From Paenibacillus sp. FSL R5-0341 (lineage in GTDB: Bacteria; Bacillota; Bacilli; Paenibacillales; Paenibacillaceae): a stretch of DNA of 64,000 nt. Positions 1 through 8,064 of this stretch are shown piece by piece; position 1 is the first letter of the stretch, and each line of letters begins with the position of its first letter. The notes beneath the pieces were generated by a model. The model worked only from the letters and a program-made list of their open reading frames with translations. It did not search any database and was not told the DNA's origin. The stretch spans positions 2,170,001 to 2,234,000 of the forward strand of contig NZ_CP150241.1 of NCBI RefSeq assembly GCF_037975235.1. Direction: 5' to 3'. The translations under genes and the position numbers were made by a program.

Positions 1-32
1 TAATACGCAAGGCTGCGGAGGAGGAGAAATGT

Positions 33-845
33 TTGGAATTTAAAGGAGCTATGGGTGGGATCTACCGGCTTACAGAGTGGATTACGAGACTGGCCGCAAC
101 CAATCTGTTGTGGGCTATTTGTTCGTCTCCGTTCTTGTTTTTCTTGATTATGAAACTGCTCGTGATGCAGCAGAACCTCGCCAACGAATCATTGCAAATG
201 AACTGGGCTATAGCCATTGTGGCACCGCTTACACTGTTCCCGGCGACTTCGGCGCTGTTTACGGTTGTTCGTAAATGGAATATGGGCGACACGGATGTGC
301 CGATCTTCCGTACTTTCTTTGTAGGTTACAAGGAAAACTACAAGCAAAGTTTGATTGGGGGCATTTTTTACACGCTGCTGTTCGCGATTATGTATCTGGA
401 TTATACGGTGTACATGACGCAGTTCCGTAACATGCAGCTCGTGGGAATCATTATGCTTGTGCTGCTTCTCTTGTTATTTGTATCACTCTTTAACTTTTTC
501 TCGATGGTTGTACACTACCATATGTCCATCGGGCTCATTATCAAAAATGCAGTATTGCTAACGCTGATCAGACCTTTCCGTGTATTCTCCACATTGCTGG
601 GAAGCGGATTGTTGTTCTACATCGGTTTCCGTTATCCGGTCTTGTTCATCTTCTTCATTATTAGTATCATCGCCTGGTTTGCTTTCTTTAACTTCTACGC
701 AACTTTCAACAAAATGCAGGAGCAGATGGAGAAGATGCAGTTGAAGAAAGAAGAAGAGGAAGCCGCTGCGCTGGCTGAGAAATCAGCAGAGAACGGTGAA
801 GCATCTGAGACATCAGACGACAAAAACATTACACTGCAAAAATAA
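33..845 (+). CDS. DUF624 (YesL-like) membrane protein
   Basis: This 270-residue integral membrane protein has about five to six hydrophobic segments spread over residues 20-225, followed by a charged coiled-coil-like tail rich in K, E and A (about 230-270). The order of segments and the early LTEWITRLAATNLLW block fit the DUF624/YesL family, whose members often sit beside YesM/YesN-type regulators and sugar ABC transporters; the biochemical role is unknown. The start is TTG at 33, six bases after an AGGAGGAG stretch. The ATG at 29 is out of frame, and the in-frame ATG at 51 has its GGAG too close. No transporter partner is adjacent here, although the left neighbour lies outside the window. 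Confidence 0.75.
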   Translation: MEFKGAMGGIYRLTEWITRLAATNLLWAICSSPFLFFLIMKLLVMQQNLANESLQMNWAIAIVAPLTLFPATSALFTVVRKWNMGDTDVPIFRTFFVGYKENYKQSLIGGIFYTLLFAIMYLDYTVYMTQFRNMQLVGIIMLVLLLLLFVSLFNFFSMVVHYHMSIGLIIKNAVLLTLIRPFRVFSTLLGSGLLFYIGFRYPVLFIFFIISIIAWFAFFNFYATFNKMQEQMEKMQLKKEEEEAAALAEKSAENGEASETSDDKNITLQK

Positions 846-862
846 AACATGATGGATCGCCA

Positions 863-891
863 TTTACTTTTTACACAGTTAGGGATATAAT
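863..891 (+). promoter_or_regulatory. Sigma-A promoter of the 6S RNA
   Basis: A TTTACT -35-like hexamer at 863-868 is separated by 17 bases from a perfect TATAAT at 886-891. The predicted start near 898 coincides with the 5' strand of the closing stem of the downstream RNA. Confidence 0.6.
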
Positions 892-896
892 AATTG

Positions 897-1103
897 TACA
901 TCCTGCGATGTACGTTTCGGTTATTCGTTGTTTTGAACCAATGATGATGTCTTCGGGAGATCAACACAGAATGTTGCTGAAAAGCCCTGTCTATACGACA
1001 TGGGGACTTCAAAAAGCATTTTTGCGGTCACCCACCTGCCAAGCAGGTTCATAAGACAATGTAGCCGGACGGCATAGGCGGGTTCCTAAATTTTCATGTA
1101 CAG
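897..1103 (+). ncRNA. ssrS: 6S RNA
   Basis: 6S RNA binds the housekeeping RNA polymerase holoenzyme and down-regulates sigma-A transcription in stationary phase. No protein gene fits this stretch. The ends pair (TGTACAT at 895-901 with ATGTACA at 1096-1102), giving a closed rod of about 205 nt, the usual 6S size. The apical hairpin CCCTGTC-loop-GACATGGGG (about 985-1007) and the side hairpin ACCTGC-CAA-GCAGGT (about 1034-1048), followed by TTCATAAGACAATGTAGC, agree with my recollection of Bacillales 6S sequences. A sigma-A promoter precedes it and an intrinsic terminator follows directly. Identification is from memory of the family; a covariance search was not possible. Confidence 0.8.
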
Positions 1104-1146
1104 CACCCTGACTTTTCCTCTTTTGAAGGAATTTCAGGGTGTTTTT
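1104..1146 (+). terminator. Intrinsic terminator after 6S RNA
   Basis: CACCCTGA (1104-1111) pairs with TCAGGGTG (1134-1141) and is followed by five T residues. Confidence 0.75.
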
Positions 1147-1270
1147 ATGTTGTGATGAATGGTTTTGATTGGTTTAGTGATAAATATGATGCTTACCCTT
1201 TTGTTACTACTTGAACAATGTTACACTAAGATACATAAATGGAACGGTTACATTCAAAGGAGGAAGGGTC

Positions 1271-1663
1271 TTGACCTTAAAGAGAACGCTCGTCGGTATC
1301 ATCCGCAGCATGGAGGGAACCAGCGATCGAGCCAAGGATCCCAAATTAAAAACACGGTACTATAACTTATCCAAAGACAGAGCCTGGGAAGAAGTTTCTT
1401 CGACACTCAAAAAGATTCCAGGGTATAAAGTGCTGCACGAAGTGCCTTCTGTTGGAGAAGTTATACTGGAGAAACGGACTACCTTTGGACGGACGATGGA
1501 CATTACAGTTTCCATTATCTCGGTAAGTCCTGTTCGCAGTGCGGTGGATATGTATTCTGCTTCCCGTGGTTCACTTGGAGACTTGGGCTCTAACTATCGG
1601 ACGATTATGAATTTATTCTCTGTACTGGATAAAAAGCTGAGCAAGTATAAAGCAAATGATTGA
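1271..1663 (+). CDS. DUF1499 family protein
   Basis: A 130-residue soluble protein. The C-terminal half reads MYSASRGSLGDLGSNYRT, which matches the SASR-x-G-x-x-DLG-x-N-R signature of DUF1499 proteins, small proteins of unknown function. The preceding strand-rich segment (ILEKRTTFGRTMDITVSI) also fits the family. The start is chosen at TTG 1271, seven bases after AGGAGG at 1258-1263. An ATG at 1211 in the same frame would add 20 residues but has no ribosome binding site and would place AGGAGG inside the gene. It stands alone between the 6S RNA terminator and a bidirectional terminator shared with tpx. Confidence 0.7.
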   Translation: MTLKRTLVGIIRSMEGTSDRAKDPKLKTRYYNLSKDRAWEEVSSTLKKIPGYKVLHEVPSVGEVILEKRTTFGRTMDITVSIISVSPVRSAVDMYSASRGSLGDLGSNYRTIMNLFSVLDKKLSKYKAND

Positions 1664-1681
1664 AATAGATGGTGAATAACA

Positions 1682-1714
1682 AAAAGCGAGAGAAGGTTAA
1701 CCTTCCTCGCTTTT
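1682..1714. terminator. Bidirectional terminator between DUF1499 gene and tpx
   Basis: AAAAGCGAG and CTCGCTTTT pair around an inner GAAGG/CCTTC stem with a TTAA loop. Flanking A and T runs let it serve both convergent genes. Confidence 0.8.
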
Positions 1715-1735
1715 GTTCTGAACGTATGAAAACTT

Positions 1736-2254
1736 CTACAGCAAAGCTTTTACAGCAGCAATTGCTTGCTCGAAGTTAGGGGAGTCTGTCATTTCAGGCA
1801 GGTACTCCACATATGTAATCCGGTCTTCAGCATCCACCACAAAAATGGAACGCATGTCCAACTGGAATTCTTTGATCAGAACGCCATAGTCTTCACCGAA
1901 AGAACGTGTTTTGTAGTCTGACAATGTTACTACGCGGTCAACGCCAGCTGCTCCGCACCAACGGGCTTGAGCGAACGGAAGGTCAACACTTACTGTCAAG
2001 ACAACAACATTGTCTCCGAGTTCTCCAGCTTCAACATTGAAACGACGAGTTTGCGCATCGCATACGCCAGTATCCAGGGAAGGAACAACGCTGATTAATT
2101 TGATTTTGCCTGCGAAGTCTTTCAGGGATGCATCTTCAACCAGGTTCTTGCTCAGTGTGAAATCGGGTGCTTGATCGCCCACTTTCAATTCGGGTCCGAT
2201 CAATGTAATAGGGTTGCCCTTAAATGTGGCTGCGCCAGTACGTTCTTGTGTCAT
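1736..2254 (-). CDS. tpx: Thiol peroxidase (atypical 2-Cys peroxiredoxin)
   Basis: Reduces hydrogen peroxide and alkyl hydroperoxides using thioredoxin; cytoplasmic. The 172-residue length is typical. The peroxidatic cysteine lies in the motif [14 protein letters not shown] (Cys65) and the resolving cysteine in ARWCGA (Cys100), the Tpx-specific arrangement. The start is ATG at 2254, preceded at eight bases by a strong AAGGAGGAAC. A 15-codon upstream extension in the same frame has no such signal and is discarded. The gene is monocistronic and convergent with the DUF1499 gene. Confidence 0.95.
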   Translation of the reverse strand: MTQERTGAATFKGNPITLIGPELKVGDQAPDFTLSKNLVEDASLKDFAGKIKLISVVPSLDTGVCDAQTRRFNVEAGELGDNVVVLTVSVDLPFAQARWCGAAGVDRVVTLSDYKTRSFGEDYGVLIKEFQLDMRSIFVVDAEDRITYVEYLPEMTDSPNFEQAIAAVKALL

Positions 2255-2402
2255 AATAATGTTCCTCCTTATAAATTGGTGATCCGTGCCAAAATCCATT
2301 ATAATCTTTTATGAAAGGCATTGTCCAATTCGGGCATGTACCATTACGATGGATCAGAGATGTAAGTCCGATCTGAACAGGGTGGAGTGAAAGAAGAAAT
2401 TT

Positions 2403-3029
2403 ATGATATTTATTCGCTATGAGAACTGGAAAGGTTATCTGAAGTATTTCCCTTTGACGTCGCTTTTTTTAATTGCCAATGTAGTCATGTTTATTGTGTT
2501 AACGGTGAACGGTGGATCAACGAACAATATGGTGCTGCTGAAATTCGGGGCACTCACGAATTATGAACTGTTCGCAGATGAGTGGTGGCGTTACATTACA
2601 TCCATCTTCCTGCATGCGGGCTTCAGTCATTTATTGTTTAACAGTTTTGCGTTAATAGTATTTGCACCACCGATGGAGCGACTGCTTGGGTCGGTAAGGT
2701 ATGGAGTGTTGTACCTGGGTGGCGGCGTATTGGGCAATATTCTTGCTGTTGCTTGGTACAACTCGATTGGGAGCATCACCATCTCGGTAGGCGCTTCAGG
2801 AGCGATCTATGCCGTCTATGGTGCATTCCTGTATGTGGCCCTGTTCCAGCGCACCATGATGGATGAGGCTTCGCGCAAAACGATGTACACCTTGCTTGTG
2901 TTCGGGATTATATTCTCCTTCGCCATGTCAGGCATTAACTGGATGGCTCATTTAGGCGGATTGCTGGGTGGATTCTTTATTTATGGACTGTTGATCAGAT
3001 TGTGGAAACCCCGCAGCTTAAAGCGGTAG
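2403..3029 (+). CDS. Rhomboid family intramembrane serine protease
   Basis: A 208-residue membrane protease with about six transmembrane segments. The catalytic serine is in GASGAIY (Ser132) and the histidine in MAHLGGLLGG (His183). The HAGFSHLLFN motif (His71-Asn80) supplies the oxyanion-stabilising residues of the family. Rhomboids cleave single-pass substrates within the membrane. The start ATG at 2403 has only a weak upstream purine stretch. The substrate cannot be inferred from the neighbours, a tpx gene and a LysR regulator. Confidence 0.92.
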   Translation: MIFIRYENWKGYLKYFPLTSLFLIANVVMFIVLTVNGGSTNNMVLLKFGALTNYELFADEWWRYITSIFLHAGFSHLLFNSFALIVFAPPMERLLGSVRYGVLYLGGGVLGNILAVAWYNSIGSITISVGASGAIYAVYGAFLYVALFQRTMMDEASRKTMYTLLVFGIIFSFAMSGINWMAHLGGLLGGFFIYGLLIRLWKPRSLKR

Positions 3030-3098
3030 TCAGAACGTTCTCAAGATGGAATGCAATCAAGGATAAGTAGGGTATAACAGATTGGAGCGATCAGGCGA

Positions 3099-4010
3099 GT
3101 GGAATTAAGACAGTTGCATTACTTTTTGAAAGTGGCACAGAAGGAACATGTAACACAGGCTGCTGAAGAGTTGCATGTGGCACAGTCAGCGGTGAGTCGT
3201 CAGATTCATCAGCTGGAAGAAGAGCTTGGCGTGGACCTTTTTATGCAAAAGGGGCGAAACCTGCAGTTGACTGCCGTGGGACAGCTTTTTTGCAAACGGA
3301 TTGAAGGCATATTGAAAGATCTGGATAAGGCGGTCGGAGAAGTTCATGAGTTTCTGGACCCGGAGCATGGGGAGATTCGAATTGGATTTCCGCATAGCCT
3401 GGGGATTCATCTCATTCCTTCCGTTGTGGCTGCTTTCCGTCAGCGTTACCCTAACGTGAAATTCAGATTTAAGCAGGGGATGTTTCCTACGCTCATTCGT
3501 GATGTGTTATCAGGAGAGGTAGACTTGGCATTCATATCTCCTTTTCCGGAGAAGCATGATCAAGTGGATGGGGATATTGTACTCACGGAGGAGTTACATG
3601 CCATTCTTCCTCCGAATCATCCGTTAGCTGGTGAGGAGACGATTGCGCTCGAACAGCTCAAGGATGATAAGTTCGTATTATTCAGCAAAGGTTATTCTCT
3701 TCGTCCTATTGTGTGGCATGCATGTCTGGAAGCCGGTTTTACACCCAAGATCGCTTTTGAAGGTGAAGAGACCGACACGATCCGTGGGTTGGTCGCTGCG
3801 GGCATGGGGGTCAGTCTGTTGCCTGAGATGGCGTTATTCCAGACGAACCCGTTGCAGCCGGCACATGTGGCCATCTCTCATCCCAAAGTAACACGCACCA
3901 TCGGGTTAATTCACCGTGCAGATGACAAACTGCCGCTAGTTGCCCAGTCCTTTCGTTCATTCTTGCTTCATTATTTCGGTTTACAACAAAACAATACCCC
4001 ATCCGATTAA
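3099..4010 (+). CDS. LysR-family transcriptional regulator (GltC-like)
   Basis: A 303-residue regulator with an N-terminal winged helix (residues 1-60; AAEELHVAQSAVSRQIHQLE) and a LysR substrate-binding domain starting at about residue 90. The closest subgroup I can recall is the GltC/CitR type, but the effector is unknown. The start is GTG at 3099. LysR genes usually regulate a divergent neighbour, but here the upstream rhomboid gene runs in the same direction, so the target may be itself or elsewhere. The stop codon falls inside the terminator hairpin. Confidence 0.9.
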   Translation: MELRQLHYFLKVAQKEHVTQAAEELHVAQSAVSRQIHQLEEELGVDLFMQKGRNLQLTAVGQLFCKRIEGILKDLDKAVGEVHEFLDPEHGEIRIGFPHSLGIHLIPSVVAAFRQRYPNVKFRFKQGMFPTLIRDVLSGEVDLAFISPFPEKHDQVDGDIVLTEELHAILPPNHPLAGEETIALEQLKDDKFVLFSKGYSLRPIVWHACLEAGFTPKIAFEGEETDTIRGLVAAGMGVSLLPEMALFQTNPLQPAHVAISHPKVTRTIGLIHRADDKLPLVAQSFRSFLLHYFGLQQNNTPSD

Positions 4011-4028
4011 CGGTGGGGTATTGTTTTT
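3989..4028 (+). terminator. Terminator of the lysR gene
   Basis: AACAATACCCCA pairs with TGGGGTATTGTT and a T run follows. The hairpin overlaps the last codons of the lysR gene. Confidence 0.8.
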
Positions 4029-4046
4029 GTGTTATGGGGTTTGGAA

Positions 4047-4727
4047 TTAATCGCGGTTGTTGAAGATTCCGATGTAACGGATCAATTCAAGCAGTGAGAT
4101 CAAGGCTGCAGCGACATAAGTCAAAGCTGCGGCATTCAGAACTTTAGCAACACCTTTTTCTTCTTCATTGCGGATATAACCTTCAGATACCATAATCTCT
4201 CTTGCACGATTGCTGGCGTTGAACTCAACCGGCAATGTGATAAGTTGGAACGCAACGGTTACGGAGAAGAAGATGATACCGATACCTACAAGGTTCATGG
4301 CATTGAAGATGAATCCTGCAATCAACAGGAACGGAGCTAATCCGGATGCAAAGTTCACAATTGGGAAGATCCGGTGACGCAGTGCCAGCATCGGATAACT
4401 TTCTTTATGCTGAATGGCGTGGCCAACTTCGTGACACGCTACCGAAACAGCTGAGATTGAGTTTTCATAATATACTGGTTCCGATAAGCGTACAACCCGA
4501 TTGATCGGATCGTAGTGATCAGACAGTGTGCCACGTACTGGCTCAATTGGAACATCATGCAGGCCGTTAGCGTCGAGCATCTGGCGAGCTGCATCGTAGC
4601 CGGTGATTCCATTCTGGTTCGGTACCTCTGACCAACGTCTGAAAGTACCTTTAACGCGAAATTGCGCCCATAAAGAGAGCAAAAAGGCGATAATGATCAA
4701 TACGAACATACCGTTATTAAAACTCAT
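4047..4727 (-). CDS. yugP: Zinc metallopeptidase, YugP family
   Basis: A 226-residue membrane-anchored putative zinc protease. An N-terminal membrane segment (residues 7-22) precedes ACHEVGHAIQH, an HEXXH zinc site (His99, Glu100, His103); further hydrophobic segments lie at about 125-165 and 195-215. The family is conserved in Firmicutes, with function poorly known. The start is placed at ATG 4727, seven bases after GGAGG; the ATG two codons upstream (4733) is only one base from it. Spacing of 28 bp to the upstream merR gene suggests co-transcription. Confidence 0.88.
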   Translation of the reverse strand: MSFNNGMFVLIIIAFLLSLWAQFRVKGTFRRWSEVPNQNGITGYDAARQMLDANGLHDVPIEPVRGTLSDHYDPINRVVRLSEPVYYENSISAVSVACHEVGHAIQHKESYPMLALRHRIFPIVNFASGLAPFLLIAGFIFNAMNLVGIGIIFFSVTVAFQLITLPVEFNASNRAREIMVSEGYIRNEEEKGVAKVLNAAALTYVAAALISLLELIRYIGIFNNRD

Positions 4728-4755
4728 ATTCATTCCTCCGCTTTCTAATAATAAG

Positions 4756-5184
4756 CTACATCATGGTGTTCTCAAGCAAGATTTTCAGTGCCTCCATTGT
4801 ACCGGCACTTTTGGTAAGTAGTCCTGCCATCATCTTGCGTGCTTGTACAGGTTTCATCTCCCCGAGTAGCGGTTTGAGTTCGTTAACCTCTCGCTCAAGT
4901 TGTTGCACATGAAGCTCCAATGTTGTCAATTTGCTGGCAACTTGTTCTTCCGTACTAACCAGACGCCACTTCTCAAGAGATTGCTTAATCTCGTCGAGAC
5001 TATACTTCTCTTGTTTCATCTGTACAATACGTTCAAGCCTGGTTAAAGTTTCATTACTATAGAGACGATAATTTTTTTGTGTACGTTCTTCGGGAGCGAT
5101 CAGTCCAAGCTTCGTGTAATAATCAATCGTCCGTTCACTAACACCAGCGGTCTTGGCAAGTTCGCCAATCCGAAAAAGTTTCAT
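4756..5184 (-). CDS. MerR-family transcriptional regulator
   Basis: A 142-residue regulator with a MerR winged helix at the N terminus (FRIGELAKTAGVSERTIDYY, then KNYRLYSNE), a coiled-coil dimerisation helix (about residues 70-110), and a short C-terminal tail without an obvious metal-binding cysteine set, so the effector is unlikely to be a thiol-bound metal. The start at ATG 5184 gives the usual MKLFRIGEL beginning; a GTG at 5202 in frame is an alternative. It probably forms an operon with yugP. Confidence 0.85.
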   Translation of the reverse strand: MKLFRIGELAKTAGVSERTIDYYTKLGLIAPEERTQKNYRLYSNETLTRLERIVQMKQEKYSLDEIKQSLEKWRLVSTEEQVASKLTTLELHVQQLEREVNELKPLLGEMKPVQARKMMAGLLTKSAGTMEALKILLENTMM

Positions 5185-5450
5185 ATCCCCAATGATATTC
5201 ACCTCGCTTGCAAGTTCAAATGTAGGGAATTGTAGTTTCCGCTTGCGAATTTATATACTACGCCCAATTTTTCTTACTAATAAGTATGATACATGATCTT
5301 TAACCGTACAGTCAAACGTTATGCTTTGGTAATCAGCATACTTCATTTCTATATCTATGTGCTCATAGAATGTGATTATGTACTTAAGTGCAAGAAAAAG
5401 ACGCATGACTTTATTCCCAGAAATAATTTTCAGATTTGATGAAAATACTC

Positions 5451-5480
5451 TTGTCAACTTTCCTCTCTTCTGCTTATAAT
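5451..5480 (+). promoter_or_regulatory. Sigma-A promoter of amtB
   Basis: TTGTCA at 5451-5456 and a perfect TATAAT at 5475-5480 are spaced by 18 bases. The predicted start is about 5487, 50 bases before the amtB ATG. Confidence 0.75.
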
Positions 5481-5501
5481 GACATTAAGAGTTTCACGAT
5501 A

Positions 5502-5518
5502 TGTGAAGAAACTTAACA
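5502..5518 (+). promoter_or_regulatory. GlnR/TnrA-type nitrogen operator
   Basis: TGTGA-N7-TAACA matches the GlnR/TnrA consensus TGTNA-N7-TNACA at every specified position. It lies at about +15 to +31 relative to the predicted start, a position suited to repression when nitrogen is plentiful. That the bound regulator is GlnR is inferred from the family present in Paenibacillus. Confidence 0.75.
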
Positions 5519-5536
5519 TAAGAGGGAGTGGGGTAT

Positions 5537-6937
5537 ATGAGAAAGAAATGGTTGGTTTCCGTGTTAGTAATGCTTACTTTATTAGCTTTTCCGGTCAGTG
5601 CATTCGCAGCTGCGGAGGGGCCGACTAACATTGAACTTCAAAGTGGTTTGAACTCAGCCTTTACGTTTCTGGCTGTTGTACTCGTGTTCTTGATGCAAGG
5701 GGGATTTGCTTTACTTGAAGCGGGTTCAACACGAATGAAGAATGCAGGACACATTGCGGGTAAGACCATCCTGACATTGGGAATTTCAGTTATTGCCTTC
5801 TGGGCTTTGGGCTTCGGTCTTGGTTTCGGTAATGGTAACAGCTTCTTTGGAACAACAGGATTCTTCCTGAGCGGTGACAAGATGGCTGCTTCCTTCGAAT
5901 CACTGGCTTTCTCCGATGTTCCACTGACTGTTAAATTCGTATTCCACCTCGCTTTTGCGGCGGTATCTCTGGCCATTGCCTGCGGTGGTATGGCTGAACG
6001 TGCAAAGATGAGCGTATATATTGTTTTCGGTACACTTTATACCATTATCATGTATCCGGTTGTTGCTCACTGGGTATGGGGCGGCGGCTGGTTGGCTGAG
6101 CTGGGTATGCAAGACTTTGCAGGATCGACGGTTGTTCACTTGACTGGTGCGACTGCAGCTTTGGTAGCGACCATCTTGTTGAAACCACGTATTGGTAAGT
6201 ACAACAAGGACGGCAAACCTAACATCATACCAGGTCACAACCAAGTGTATTCCGTACTCGGGGTAATTATCCTCTGGATCGGTTGGTTCGGATTTAACCC
6301 AGGTAGTACGTTAACTGCCTTGGACGATGGATTCTTTGGTTATGTTGCATTGACTACTAACGTAGCTGCTGCAGCAGGTGGTGTTGCTGCACTGTTAATT
6401 TCATGGGCAGTTCTTGGCAAGTCCGATATTCCTAGCATGTTGAACGGTGTGCTTGCGGCACTCGTTGCAATTACAGGTGCTTGTGCCTTCGTTGAACCTT
6501 GGGCAGCTCTGGTTATCGGTGCTTTGGCTGGTGTTATCACATTCTTCACAGCACAGTACTTCGATCGTAAAGGAATCGACGATCCAATCTACGCTTTCTC
6601 CGTACACGGTGTTGCTGGTATGTGGGGAGCAATCTCCACAGGTTTGTTCGCTACACCAGAACTTGCTGAGCATGCGGGTGTAGGTCAAGCGGGTCTGTTC
6701 TATGGCGGTGGATTCCACCAATTGGGCGTACAGCTTCTTGGTCTGGCAGGTGCTTTTGCCTTCGTACTGGTAATGTCCTTCATTATCCTGGGCGGAATGA
6801 AAGCGATCATGGGCATCCGTGTTACTGAAGAAGAAGAAACAATGGGTCTGGATATCAGTGAGCACGGTACTTACGGATACCCTGAACAAATGAAAAATGT
6901 AGATTCTAAATCCAATGGTGGTACGTTCAGCTCCTGA
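5537..6937 (+). CDS. amtB: Ammonium transporter, Amt family
   Basis: A 466-residue channel-like transporter that takes up ammonium through the cytoplasmic membrane. An N-terminal signal-like segment (residues 1-26, ending FAAAEG) is followed by about 11 transmembrane helices. Conserved landmarks are FLMQGGFALLEAG, HWVWGGGWL, and the twin pore histidines in VVHLTGATA and FSVHGVAGMWG. The start ATG at 5537 is eight bases after AGAGGGAG. The GlnR-type operator in its leader indicates nitrogen control. No glnK gene follows; instead a GlnD-like DUF294 gene begins 38 bp downstream, probably in the same operon. Confidence 0.96.
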   Translation: MRKKWLVSVLVMLTLLAFPVSAFAAAEGPTNIELQSGLNSAFTFLAVVLVFLMQGGFALLEAGSTRMKNAGHIAGKTILTLGISVIAFWALGFGLGFGNGNSFFGTTGFFLSGDKMAASFESLAFSDVPLTVKFVFHLAFAAVSLAIACGGMAERAKMSVYIVFGTLYTIIMYPVVAHWVWGGGWLAELGMQDFAGSTVVHLTGATAALVATILLKPRIGKYNKDGKPNIIPGHNQVYSVLGVIILWIGWFGFNPGSTLTALDDGFFGYVALTTNVAAAAGGVAALLISWAVLGKSDIPSMLNGVLAALVAITGACAFVEPWAALVIGALAGVITFFTAQYFDRKGIDDPIYAFSVHGVAGMWGAISTGLFATPELAEHAGVGQAGLFYGGGFHQLGVQLLGLAGAFAFVLVMSFIILGGMKAIMGIRVTEEEETMGLDISEHGTYGYPEQMKNVDSKSNGGTFSS

Positions 6938-6975
6938 GGTGATTAATGCTGATACATGCTTCAAGGAGGCTGGAC

Positions 6976-8064
6976 ATGATGGAACCTATCTCGTATACAA
7001 ACTATTCCTGGTCTTATCAGGGAATCGATGGTGCGGTGTCTTCTCAAGAACTGCGCCAGGCACGTGTGATATTACAGAACGAGCTCCAGGAATTGTTGTC
7101 CGCTTCCTTGTCGCCGATCGAGTGGTACCAAACGGTAAATGAACTGCATGACCGGATTGCACGGAAAGCAGTAGAGTTATGCATTCAGGGGATGGTTGAG
7201 GAAGGCTTCGGCCAACCTCCCGTCCCCTATGCCTTTATCGTATTTGGCAGTTCCGGCAGGGAAGAAGCAACGTTATGGAGTGATCAGGACAATGGCATGA
7301 TCATTAGCGATACGCTACATGAAGGTAAAGAGGAATATTTTGCTCAGCTCGGACAACGACTGACGGATATGTTGGAAGAGCTTGGTTACGCCAAGTGCGA
7401 AGGCAAAGTCATGTGCTCAGAGCCACTCTGGAGAAAAACGCTGGCGTCATGGAAGCAACAATTAGCAGATTGGAGCTCGGATCTGAATTGGGAGCCCGTT
7501 CGTAATCTGATCATTGCTTCAGACATGCGTTTTGTGGCAGGGGAGCAAAGCTTGGCAGAGGAATGGATCACGAGTTTTTATGAACAGTTTAGACTGGTTC
7601 CTGAACTTTCGGATGCAGTTCTTCGCAATACGGTTAAACACAAAGCGACATTAAATGTACTTGGTCGTGTGGTCACAGAGCGATTCGGTGAACATGCAGG
7701 CGGATTTGATGTTAAGTATGGCTTGTATATTCCGCTGGTGAACAGTGCCCGTTATTTGGCTCTGCAACATGGGATCAAGGAGTCGTCTACGTTAAAAAGA
7801 ATGGAGAGACTGACATCCCTTGAGGCTGTTCCGTTTACATTACTGGATGCATGCCAGCGGGCCTTCATTGCTGCTCTGAAATTTCGTAGAAGTACACCAG
7901 TTGTCATCCAACGTGACTTGCAGCATAGCAGTGGGTTCCTGGATGAGAAGCAGATGAAACAAAAACAGATTCATTATGAGCTCAGGGATACGCTCGGGTT
8001 GGTACGAAGAGTGCATCGAGCTTTGCAAAGACAGTTGCGTTTTGCAGAAAGGAGACGTCCATGA
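6976..8064 (+). CDS. DUF294 GlnD-like nucleotidyltransferase
   Basis: A 362-residue protein with a polymerase-beta-type nucleotidyltransferase core, FGSSGREEATLWSDQDNG at about residues 92-109, i.e. the GS...D-x-D pattern shared with GlnD uridylyltransferases. The C-terminal helical half fits the DUF294 substrate-binding region. DUF294 proteins often carry CBS and cNMP domains; none is present here. The start ATG at 6976 is six bases after AAGGAGG; the upstream ATG at 6946 lacks a site. It follows amtB by 38 bp and its stop overlaps the next start (ATGA). A role in modifying a nitrogen-signalling protein is inference from context. Confidence 0.82.
   Translation: MMEPISYTNYSWSYQGIDGAVSSQELRQARVILQNELQELLSASLSPIEWYQTVNELHDRIARKAVELCIQGMVEEGFGQPPVPYAFIVFGSSGREEATLWSDQDNGMIISDTLHEGKEEYFAQLGQRLTDMLEELGYAKCEGKVMCSEPLWRKTLASWKQQLADWSSDLNWEPVRNLIIASDMRFVAGEQSLAEEWITSFYEQFRLVPELSDAVLRNTVKHKATLNVLGRVVTERFGEHAGGFDVKYGLYIPLVNSARYLALQHGIKESSTLKRMERLTSLEAVPFTLLDACQRAFIAALKFRRSTPVVIQRDLQHSSGFLDEKQMKQKQIHYELRDTLGLVRRVHRALQRQLRFAERRRP

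Noticed and set aside
5251..5457. 68-codon minus-strand reading frame upstream of amtB
   Set aside because: It lies over the amtB promoter region, lacks a ribosome binding site, and its composition does not look like a protein.
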